In this document: one piece after another, positions 14,956 through 20,756 of the stretch
How positions within the stretch are numbered: position 1 is the stretch's first letter
Layout of the letters: every line of letters starts with the position of its first letter
Assembly (NCBI GenBank): GCA_947254465.1
Contig: CAMYEU010000006.1
Span: 1-20,756, forward strand
Source: an uncultured Gemella sp.
GTDB lineage: Bacteria; Bacillota; Bacilli; Staphylococcales; Gemellaceae
DNA length: 20,756 nt
Direction of reading: 5' to 3'
The notes under the pieces: generated by a model
What the model was told of the DNA's origin: nothing
Database searches by the model: none
What the model saw: the letters and a program-made list of their open reading frames with translations, nothing else
Position numbers and translations under genes: made by a program

Positions 14956-15699
14956 ATGAGAGTTTTATTAAGTGGTTATAATGGAACGATGGGACAAGTT
15001 CTAAAAAACTATATTCAAGACAGTACTGATTTAGAAATTGTTGCAGGTGTAGGTCGTGAATTGCTAGATGAAGAATTTCCTACTTATACTTCATATGAAG
15101 GTTTAGAAAAGATAGCAGATGTGATTATTGATTTTTCACATCACACAGGTACAGAAGAACTAGTAGAGTATGCTAAACGTACAGCAACAAAAGTCGTAAT
15201 TGCGACAACTGGTCACACTCCAGAAGAATTAGAATTAATCGATGAACTAGCTACACAAGTAGGGGTAGTTTATGCAGGAAATTATAGTTTAGGAGTAAAT
15301 GTCTTAGTAGAATTAGTAAAAAAAGCTAGTGAACTTTTATTAGGATATGACATTGAAGTTATTGAAAAACACCATAATAAAAAAGTGGATGCACCTAGTG
15401 GAACTGCAAAAATGTTAGTTGATGTGGTTAAAAACGTAGAAGACTATAATAGAGTTTATGGTCGTCATGGAGATATGAAACGCCAAGAAAAAGAAATTGG
15501 AATCCATGCGGTACGTGGTGGAACTATAGTAGGTGAACATGAGGTGATTTTTGCTGGAGAAGATGAGGTAATCGAGATTAAACATACAGCTCTAAGTAAA
15601 AAAATGTTCGCAAAAGGATCTGTTACAGCTGCACAGTGGCTTAACACTGTAGAAGAACCTAAATTATATTCTATGAAAGATGTACTAGGTATAAAATAA
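14956..15699 (+). CDS. dapB: 4-hydroxy-tetrahydrodipicolinate reductase
   Basis: NAD(P)H-dependent reductase that makes tetrahydrodipicolinate from the DapA product. 247 residues. The nucleotide-binding loop is GYNGTMG at 7-13. The catalytic signature EKHHNKKVDAPSGTA starts at E137 with H139, H140 and K143. It starts 2 nt after the dapA stop, and its ribosome binding site AAGGAG lies in the end of dapA, so translation is coupled. It is the last gene of the riboswitch-controlled unit. Confidence 0.97.
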   Translation: MRVLLSGYNGTMGQVLKNYIQDSTDLEIVAGVGRELLDEEFPTYTSYEGLEKIADVIIDFSHHTGTEELVEYAKRTATKVVIATTGHTPEELELIDELATQVGVVYAGNYSLGVNVLVELVKKASELLLGYDIEVIEKHHNKKVDAPSGTAKMLVDVVKNVEDYNRVYGRHGDMKRQEKEIGIHAVRGGTIVGEHEVIFAGEDEVIEIKHTALSKKMFAKGSVTAAQWLNTVEEPKLYSMKDVLGIK

Positions 15700-15710
15700 T
15701 AAAGTCAGAA

Positions 15711-15759
15711 GCGATTCGAGTGATTCTGTATAAGAGTTTTATTGTATCGCCTTCACTCG
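15711..15759. other. crossed inverted repeats after dapB
   Basis: GCGAT (15711-15715) matches ATCGC (15746-15750), and CGAGTGA (15717-15723) matches TCACTCG (15753-15759). The pairs cross, so they form either a pseudoknot or two alternative hairpins. The motif GAGTGATTC is shared with the repeats downstream. There is no T run. Confidence 0.45.
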
Positions 15760-15782
15760 GTTTATAAAAATATTAATAAACA

Positions 15783-15957
15783 CGGGGCTGTGCCAAAAGT
15801 CCTAAATTTTAACAAAGTGTATATGATAACTCATAGACGCAGTGGTTTATTGATATCTAAATTCGCTTTATAAAAGCTTTTTAGATATCTAATAAACTGT
15901 GCGGGGGTGACTCGACAAAATCGATTTCTACGAAATCGCGATTTTTGAATCACTCCC
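15783..15957. repeat. composite palindromic intergenic repeat
   Basis: The 346-bp gap between dapB and dapD is mostly this element. It starts with GGGGCTGTGCCAAAAGTC and ends with the reverse complement of GGGAGTGATTCAAAAATC, which look like degenerate terminal inverted repeats. Inside is a long imperfect hairpin (15838-15861 with 15880-15903, core GATATCTAAA/TTTAGATATC) and a second one (15903-15928 with 15932-15957, core AAATCGCGATTT). No open frame. This resembles a small non-autonomous element or a palindromic repeat family; a related copy lies at 17945-17990. Confidence 0.6.
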
Positions 15958-15983
15958 TAAAAAAATACTATAATAAAGTAAGA

Positions 15984-16012
15984 TTGACATATGTAAAAAT
16001 TAGATATAAAAT
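15984..16012 (+). promoter_or_regulatory. promoter of dapD
   Basis: TTGACA (15984-15989), 17 bp, TAAAAT (16007-16012). It makes dapD and the genes after it independent of the lysine riboswitch, at least in part. Confidence 0.6.
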
Positions 16013-16045
16013 AGAAAAAAATTGTATAGATAGTAGGAGAAAGAA

Positions 16046-16747
16046 ATGAAATCAACAGAAGAGATTATTAAATTTATAGCAACATCTAAAAAGAAAACAC
16101 CGGTAAAAGTTTACGTTAATTTTAACGCCGAAGTAAAATTTCCAGAAACTTTAGAAGTTTATGGTGAAGGAAATTCAAGAGTAATTTTTGCAGATTTCGC
16201 TGATTGGGTGAAATTTTACGAAGCTAATAAAGCTGTGGTAGTAAATCACCGTGTAGAAAATGATCGCCGTAATAGTGGTGTACCAATGATTGACTTAACT
16301 CAGTTTAACGCTCGTATCGAACCAGGATGTTCTATCCGTGAACACGTTAGTATTGGGGATAATGCGGTTATAATGATGGGTGCTGTTATTAATATCGGAG
16401 CTAAAATTGGTAAAAACACTATGATCGATATGAATGCTATTTTAGGTGGACGTGCGGAAGTTGGAGAGAACTCTCACGTTGGTGCTGGATCTGTCTTATC
16501 AGGTGTTATTGAGCCAGCCAATGCTACACCAGTACGAGTAGGTAACAATGTTCTTATCGGTGCTAATGCTGTAGTATTAGAAGGTGTTCAAATCGGAGAC
16601 AATGCCGTTGTTGCAGCTGGAAGTGTAGTAACAAAAGATGTAGCTAGTGGAGATGTAGTAGCGGGTGTTCCTGCACGAGTAATCAAAACACGTAGTGAAG
16701 TTGCAGAAGAAAAAGTAGACATTATTGCAGAATTAAGAAACTTATAA
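16046..16747 (+). CDS. dapD: tetrahydrodipicolinate N-acetyltransferase
   Basis: Acetyl-CoA-dependent enzyme of the acetylase branch of DAP synthesis (DapH/YkuQ type), also called dapD in Bacilli. 233 residues. The N-terminal 75 residues form the family's helical cap; from about 85 to 215 there is a left-handed beta-helix with hexapeptide repeats, visible as runs like IGDNAVIMMGAVINIGAKIG and VGNNVLIGANAVVLEGVQIG. DRRNSGVPMIDL just before them is typical. The ending GVPARVIK is usual for this transferase class. GGAG lies upstream. The deacetylase gene follows 17 nt later, which confirms the acetyl rather than succinyl route. Confidence 0.95.
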   Translation: MKSTEEIIKFIATSKKKTPVKVYVNFNAEVKFPETLEVYGEGNSRVIFADFADWVKFYEANKAVVVNHRVENDRRNSGVPMIDLTQFNARIEPGCSIREHVSIGDNAVIMMGAVINIGAKIGKNTMIDMNAILGGRAEVGENSHVGAGSVLSGVIEPANATPVRVGNNVLIGANAVVLEGVQIGDNAVVAAGSVVTKDVASGDVVAGVPARVIKTRSEVAEEKVDIIAELRNL

Positions 16748-16764
16748 TAAAGTAGGAAGAGAAG

Positions 16765-17922
16765 ATGAAAGTAATTACTGAAGAGAATTTAACATCATGG
16801 CGTAGACATCTGCACCAGAATCCAGAGTTATCTTTGGAAGAGTATAAAACAAAAGAATTTATTGCTAGTGTTTTAAAAGAATACGGGATAGAATATCAAG
16901 AGTCACTTGATACAGGACTAGTAGTGATTTTTAAAGCTAGTGTGGAAACTAAAGATACAATTTTATTTAGAGCGGACATTGATGCACTTCCTATTTTAGA
17001 GGAAAATGATGTTGATTTTAAATCAAATAATGATGGTGTAATGCACGCGTGTGGTCATGATGGACATACGACTATGCTTTTAGGAAGTGTTATAGAAGCG
17101 GCTGACTATTACAAAAATAATACTACAAAGGTAAATAGTATTTTTGTATTTCAACCTGCTGAAGAAACTTTCGGTGGCGGTAATTTATTAATCAATGATT
17201 TTGATTTTTCACCGTACAATATTTTAGCAAGTTATGCTTTACATATGAATCCAGATTATCCTGAAGGGCACATAGTTTCTAAACCGAAAGAAATTATGGC
17301 TAGTGCTAATGAATATAGAATTTATATAAAAGGACGTGCAGCTCACGTAGGTTTAAAAAATACTGGAATTGATGCCCTTAATGTAGCTACAATGTTCTTT
17401 CAAGAGATGTTAAAACTTAATGCGTTACATACTAAAGCACGTAACACTAACATTATTCATATTGGTAAAATGTACGGTGGGGATGCGATGAATGTCGTTG
17501 CCGAGAATGCATATATGGAAGGAACTATTAGAACTTACAGTATGGAAGATTTAGCGACAATCAAAACTGCGATTGAAAATACTCGTGTTGGACTTGAACA
17601 TCTAACTGGTGCAAGCATTCGTGTAGACTTTGCTGAAGGATATCCAGCGGTAATTAATGATGAAGTTCCCTATCAAGTGATTAAAGAAGTTATTGAAAAA
17701 GAAAATATCGATTATATTGAGTTAGAGGAAGCTTATCTATATGGAGAAGATTTCTCATTCTTCAGTAGACTTTCTCCTATAAACTATAGCTTTTTAGGTT
17801 TAAGAAATGAAGAGAAAAACTATGTTTCAGGACTTCATACACCAACTTTCAACTTCGATGAAAAAATATTAAAAGTAGGGGTTCAATATTATCTTGGTAT
17901 ATTGAATTATTATAACGAGTAA
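16765..17922 (+). CDS. dapL: N-acetyl-diaminopimelate deacetylase
   Basis: M20-family metallohydrolase (YkuR type) that removes the acetyl group from N-acetyl-L,L-diaminopimelate. 385 residues. The metal motif is HACGHDGH with H94, C96, H98, D99 and H101; E133/E134 in QPAEETFGGG supply the general base and a ligand. The lid domain lies at about 180-290 (YIKGRAAHVG ... NIIHIGKMYGGDAMNVVA). The closing YGEDFSFF holds the family's ED pair. M20 amidohydrolases include hippurate hydrolases, but the position right after dapD makes this role the best one. The symbol follows Bacillus usage and should not be confused with DAP aminotransferase. Confidence 0.92.
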   Translation: MKVITEENLTSWRRHLHQNPELSLEEYKTKEFIASVLKEYGIEYQESLDTGLVVIFKASVETKDTILFRADIDALPILEENDVDFKSNNDGVMHACGHDGHTTMLLGSVIEAADYYKNNTTKVNSIFVFQPAEETFGGGNLLINDFDFSPYNILASYALHMNPDYPEGHIVSKPKEIMASANEYRIYIKGRAAHVGLKNTGIDALNVATMFFQEMLKLNALHTKARNTNIIHIGKMYGGDAMNVVAENAYMEGTIRTYSMEDLATIKTAIENTRVGLEHLTGASIRVDFAEGYPAVINDEVPYQVIKEVIEKENIDYIELEEAYLYGEDFSFFSRLSPINYSFLGLRNEEKNYVSGLHTPTFNFDEKILKVGVQYYLGILNYYNE

Positions 17923-17944
17923 TTTTTTGATTTTTTAGTGAGAT

Positions 17945-17990
17945 AAACGGGAATGATTTAAAAATCGCGATTTTTGAGTCACTCTCGTTT
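17945..17990. repeat. 46-bp palindromic repeat before alr
   Basis: Two 23-base arms with a perfect 16-base core, AAAAATCGCGATTTTT. The segment 17962-17986 matches 15933-15957 at 23 of 25 positions, so this is another copy of the repeat after dapB. It could also act as a hairpin between the deacetylase and alr messages. Confidence 0.75.
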
Positions 17991-18008
17991 AATTAAGAAA
18001 GGATCTTT

Positions 18009-19082
18009 ATGGCAACAATTGAGTTAAATTATAATAATATACGACAAAATGCTATTAATTTAAAAGAACAGGCACAGGATATAATAGCTGTAGTTAAAAA
18101 TAATGCGTATAATTTAGATTTAAGAGAATGTGTAAAATTATACTCAGAAGTAGGAATTAATTATTTCGCTACGACAAAAGAAGAAGAGTGCAAGGTAATA
18201 AGGGAAACACTTGGTGAGAATGCTAATATTTTTCTTTTAAATCCAACTTATGACTTTGCATTAGCAAGAGAGTACAATATCGAGATAAATATATCGAGTT
18301 TGGAATATTTAAAAGGAAATCTTGAAAGACTAAAAGATTTAACATTGCAGTTGGAATTTGCTGGTAGTATGAGACGTGCAGGGGCAAGAAATCTGGAAGA
18401 AGTGTTAGAGATTATAGATTTCTGTAAAAAAAATAGTTTGAAATTAAAAGGATTTTGGTCTCATTTTTCATTTGCGGATGAATTTGATGGTTTCTATGAA
18501 AAAGAAAAAGGGTTGGTGTTAGAAGTTCTTGATGAAGCGCAGAAAGTTCATGAATTTGAAGTAGTCCACTTGCAAAACAGTGCATCATTCTTGCGTGACG
18601 GTGCTTTTGAAAAAACAACACATCAGAGATTAGGTATAATTCTTTATGGAGCTATGCCATATAATGTTAAGGAAAATCCAGTAGCCCTTAGGGATTTAGT
18701 TATTAAAAACCCGATTACTGTTTATGGTGAGATAATTAATATAGTAACATTAAATAAAGGTGAATGCATTGGATATTCTAATTCATATATAGCTGATGGT
18801 GACAAGAAAGTAGGGGTCGTTAATATTGGTTATGGCGATGGAATACTAAGAGACAGGTTAAAAGGGAAAAATTGTATAATTAATAATAAAGAAAGAAATA
18901 TTTATTCAACTATGATGAGTCACTTAGTAGTAGAAATAGGTGATGAAGAACGCATTGGAGATATAGTTTATATTTATGATGATAAACAACAGCTTCATGA
19001 TTATACTAAGTATTTTGGACCAAATTCTGTACAACTTGCCGCTTTTAATTATAATAGTTTAAAAGTGAAGAAAGTATATTAA
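18009..19082 (+). CDS. alr: alanine racemase, DAP-cluster type
   Basis: PLP enzyme interconverting L- and D-alanine for peptidoglycan. 357 residues. The PLP lysine is K30 in AVVKNNAYNL and the opposite catalytic Tyr is Y256 in IGYSNSY. FWSHFSFADE matches the conserved THFAxADE region and VNIGYGDGI the C-terminal domain. The usual VDTGMxRxG reads EFAGSMRRAG here, and the protein is shorter than the normal 370-390. This resembles the second racemase (alr2) that S. aureus keeps in its dap operon; another alr gene may exist elsewhere. GAAAGGA precedes the ATG. It has no clear promoter of its own, so it is probably read from the dapD promoter through the palindromic repeat. Confidence 0.88.
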   Translation: MATIELNYNNIRQNAINLKEQAQDIIAVVKNNAYNLDLRECVKLYSEVGINYFATTKEEECKVIRETLGENANIFLLNPTYDFALAREYNIEINISSLEYLKGNLERLKDLTLQLEFAGSMRRAGARNLEEVLEIIDFCKKNSLKLKGFWSHFSFADEFDGFYEKEKGLVLEVLDEAQKVHEFEVVHLQNSASFLRDGAFEKTTHQRLGIILYGAMPYNVKENPVALRDLVIKNPITVYGEIINIVTLNKGECIGYSNSYIADGDKKVGVVNIGYGDGILRDRLKGKNCIINNKERNIYSTMMSHLVVEIGDEERIGDIVYIYDDKQQLHDYTKYFGPNSVQLAAFNYNSLKVKKVY

Positions 19083-19090
19083 AAAGTTAT

Positions 19091-19117
19091 GGACTGATAT
19101 TGTATCAGTCCTATTTT
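19091..19117 (+). terminator. terminator of alr
   Basis: GGACTGATA (19091-19099) pairs with TATCAGTCC (19103-19111) with a 3-nt loop, followed by TATTTTA. Confidence 0.7.
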
Positions 19118-19121
19118 ATAT

Positions 19122-19165
19122 AGTAAAAAAGAAACGACTCATGATAAACATGCGCCATTTCTTTT
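19122..19165 (-). terminator. terminator of the universal stress gene
   Basis: On the minus strand the stem AAAAGAAA/TTTCTTTT (19165-19158, 19134-19127) with an inner CATG/CATG pairing runs into a T-rich tract. Confidence 0.6.
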
Positions 19166-19228
19166 AAAAAGGAAAAATTTTAAATGAATTTAAATCAATA
19201 ATTATTAATTTAAATATATTAGAGATAC

Positions 19229-19729
19229 TTATTTATCTTGTTCTTCCTGGAATTTTTTAGCAATAGTTGCCTCGAAATCTGCTGGGATAGAACGTTGTTT
19301 AATAATAATTACGTCAGATTTAGCATATCTAACGATACCTTCAGAAACTGATCCCATAAGCATACGTTTGAATCCAGTTAAACCAGAAGATCCACAAACT
19401 ACAAGGTCGATACCTTTTTCATCAACGATATCTTCACTAAGAACAATTTTAGGAATTCCTTGTTCAACTATTCCGAATACTTTAGTTAATCCAGCTTCTT
19501 TAGCAGCTTCCACGTAGCTATCAACTAATTCTTTTGTACGTTTGTAGAATGAGTTGAAAATATATGGATCTGATAAACCAGAAGTTGCGATAGTCGCATC
19601 AATAACAGAAGCGATATATAATTCTGCATCCTCATTCCTTTGTGCTATAGCTACAGCATTTGTAAATGCCCACTCAGCTTGTTTAGAACCGTCTACTGCG
19701 ACTAAAATTTTAGAATATTTATTTTCCAT
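19229..19729 (-). CDS. universal stress protein, UspA family
   Basis: 166 residues, one Usp domain. The start KILVAVDGSKQAEWAF carries the conserved Asp for adenine binding. The ATP loop GSSGLTGFKRMLMGSVS fits the G-x2-G-x9-G-S rule, so it probably belongs to the ATP-binding, UspFG-like class. It is cytoplasmic and linked by family knowledge to survival under stress. Start 19729 has GGAGG 8 nt upstream; the TTG six bases earlier is too close to that site. It has its own promoter and terminator. Confidence 0.93.
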   Translation of the reverse strand: MENKYSKILVAVDGSKQAEWAFTNAVAIAQRNEDAELYIASVIDATIATSGLSDPYIFNSFYKRTKELVDSYVEAAKEAGLTKVFGIVEQGIPKIVLSEDIVDEKGIDLVVCGSSGLTGFKRMLMGSVSEGIVRYAKSDVIIIKQRSIPADFEATIAKKFQEEQDK

Positions 19730-19763
19730 GATCAAAACCTCCGACTTCTATGTCTTTATATAT

Positions 19764-19791
19764 ATTATAACATATTTACAAAAAAAGTAAA
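19764..19791 (-). promoter_or_regulatory. promoter of the universal stress gene
   Basis: Minus strand: TTTACT (19791-19786), 16 bp, TATAAT (19769-19764), preceded by TGT, an extended -10. Confidence 0.65.
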
Positions 19792-19835
19792 CGCTATTTT
19801 CAAAAAAACAGTATTAATTTATTTGAAGAAATCAA

Positions 19836-19879
19836 GAAAAACCTATAGAATCATACTACTTAGTATTTGTCTATAGGTT
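19836..19879 (-). terminator. terminator of the DUF1450-Ig gene
   Basis: Minus strand: AACCTATAGA (19879-19870) pairs with TCTATAGGTT (19849-19840), with an inner ATACTA/TAGTAT stem, followed by TTTTTC. Confidence 0.8.
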
Positions 19880-19907
19880 TAATACATTATTGTTTTATGA
19901 ATGTTTA

Positions 19908-20459
19908 TTACACGTTTTCATCAATGACTGTGATAAGCCTTTTTCTCTTATGTTCTTTATCATCTATTATTACTTTATATACTAGTTCATAAGTTCCTGG
20001 TTTAGTATTATCTACTTCACCCTCGATAACAAGATCTTCTAGATAAGATTGTCCTGCTTTACGAGCAATTATTCCATCTTTACCTAAATCAACTGTCTCT
20101 CCTACTTTAATAGTAGTATTTTCAGGAATAATAAAGTAAAAAGTACGTTCAAGACGACGCTCAAGGCGTTTTCTATATTTTTCTTCATCTTCCGCACTCA
20201 TACGATCTCTAAGTTTTTCATCAACTAATGGCATTAATTCGACTTCAGTATCAGCAATACAGATTCTACTATTTACAAGGGTAAATGTTTGAGTTCTTCC
20301 AGGTCCACAATAAGATTGACATCCTATGATGAATTCAGCGTTCGGTGCTTTCTTTTTTAATTTTGGAATTAAAGTTTTAAGATTAACACCAAGACAATCA
20401 TCGCATAATCTAAATGTTACTTTATCTTCAGTAACAATATTTTTATCATTTTGAGCCAT
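19908..20459 (-). CDS. DUF1450 (YuzB-like) domain fused to an Ig-like domain
   Basis: 183 residues, no signal peptide or membrane helix. Residues 13-80 match the small Cys-rich DUF1450/YuzB family: CDDC (C19, C22) and GCQSYCGPG (C47, C51), a possible metal or redox site. Residues 84-107 are a highly charged helix. Residues 108-180 read as a bacterial Ig-like domain of the DUF5011 kind: PENTTIKVGETVDL, then IARKAG, then EVDNTKPGTYELVYKV, ending in a TVID strand. Such domains normally sit on surface proteins, yet this protein has no export signal. Start 20459 has AAGGA 6 nt upstream; the ATG at 20474 contains no site before it. Function unknown. Confidence 0.75.
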   Translation of the reverse strand: MAQNDKNIVTEDKVTFRLCDDCLGVNLKTLIPKLKKKAPNAEFIIGCQSYCGPGRTQTFTLVNSRICIADTEVELMPLVDEKLRDRMSAEDEEKYRKRLERRLERTFYFIIPENTTIKVGETVDLGKDGIIARKAGQSYLEDLVIEGEVDNTKPGTYELVYKVIIDDKEHKRKRLITVIDENV

Positions 20460-20500
20460 ATTTTGTCCTTTCATGTTTTATTAATATTAAACTAAAATTT

Positions 20501-20529
20501 ATTATAACACATAATTTCAATAAATTAAA
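20501..20529 (-). promoter_or_regulatory. promoter of the DUF1450-Ig gene
   Basis: Minus strand: TTTAAT (20529-20524), 17 bp, TATAAT (20506-20501) preceded by TGT (extended -10). Confidence 0.55.
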
Positions 20530-20544
20530 TTTTTAATACATTAC

Positions 20545-20712
20545 CTATGAGTAAATCTTTTTAAACTTCTTTTTTAAAATATTGTTTAATACAAAAAGAG
20601 ATACAAAGAGTACTAATATGTGCAAGATAATCGTTGTAATAAGACTGATGAAAAATTCCTCAGGGACCATTTTTATTAGATTAGACTCATCTGGACTTAG
20701 TAACCAAAGATC
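20545..20712 (-). CDS. C-terminus of a probable DUF1461/TIGR01906 membrane protein
   Basis: Only the last 55 residues are present; the rest is lost at the contig end. The pattern DLWLLSPDESNLIKMVPEEFF followed at once by a long transmembrane helix (FISLITTIILHILVLFV and on) and a basic tail (LKKKFKKIYS) resembles the end of TIGR01906/DUF1461 integral membrane proteins, where NDxWLLxP, DPxI and LPExFF are typical. This is a pattern match on a short piece. The frame runs into the adapter, which adds a false Met and eleven false residues. Confidence 0.55.
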   Translation of the reverse strand, partial: DLWLLSPDESNLIKMVPEEFFISLITTIILHILVLFVSLFVLNNILKKKFKKIYS

Positions 20713-20756
20713 CTGTCTCTTATACACATCTCCGAGCCCACGAGACATCTCAGGAT
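20713..20756 (-). other. Nextera P7 adapter contamination (right end)
   Basis: The mosaic end (20713-20731), read-2 tag (20732-20746), index ATCTCAGG (20747-20754) and two P7 bases, in the reverse orientation to the left end. The index is the same as at the left. Confidence 0.98.

Noticed and set aside
19554..19790. 78-residue plus-strand frame over the universal stress gene
   Set aside because: Antisense shadow that also spans the promoter of the real gene.
1..20756. CRISPR array, insertion sequence or prophage
   Set aside because: No regularly spaced repeats, transposase, integrase or phage structural genes are visible.

Overview
The window is AT-rich, about 30% GC by eye, with strong AGGAGG-type ribosome binding sites, extended -10 promoters and short intergenic gaps. 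It looks like a chromosomal contig from a low-GC Bacillota of class Bacilli. The order RNase Z, NudF, Fur and the lysine cluster lysA-dapA-dapB-dapD-deacetylase-alr fit the Staphylococcaceae/Gemella neighbourhood (inference; the genus cannot be fixed from this sequence alone). Both ends (1-50 and 20713-20756) are untrimmed Nextera P7 adapter carrying the same index, so the two terminal genes are cut by the assembly, not by biology.

Layout. 51-529 is the 3' part of a CvfB/YitL-like S1 protein, followed by a small cupin. 886-3288 is a tight run of RNase Z, ADP-ribose pyrophosphatase, Fur and a small membrane protein, closed by a strong terminator. 3617-5971 is a membrane-anchored penicillin-acylase-family (Ntn) hydrolase. 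6086-6197 is a free-standing structured RNA with its own promoter and terminator. Next come a PLP-homeostasis protein, a YgjP-like metalloprotease and trigger factor. 9254-11908 looks like an accessory pocket: a GIY-YIG/DUF4357 nuclease, an AlkC/AlkD-like HEAT-repeat protein, a C-rich hairpin RNA, and a protein joining a HEPN RNase motif to a PD-(D/E)XK nuclease domain. A convergent thioredoxin-like gene follows.

12441-19082 is the lysine/diaminopimelate block. A compact lysine riboswitch with a terminator controls lysA-dapA-dapB. A second promoter drives dapD (acetyl route), the N-acetyl-diaminopimelate deacetylase and an alanine racemase. Together these make DAP and lysine and D-alanine for the cell wall; lysC, asd and dapF are not in the window. 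Palindromic repeats of one family sit after dapB and before alr.

The end is on the minus strand: a universal stress protein, an unusual DUF1450 plus Ig-like fusion protein, and the C-terminus of a probable DUF1461/TIGR01906 membrane protein interrupted by the adapter.

The best candidates for something undescribed are the HEPN/PD-(D/E)XK fusion protein, the tRNA-like RNA at 6086-6197, the shortened lysine riboswitch, and the DUF1450-Ig fusion.
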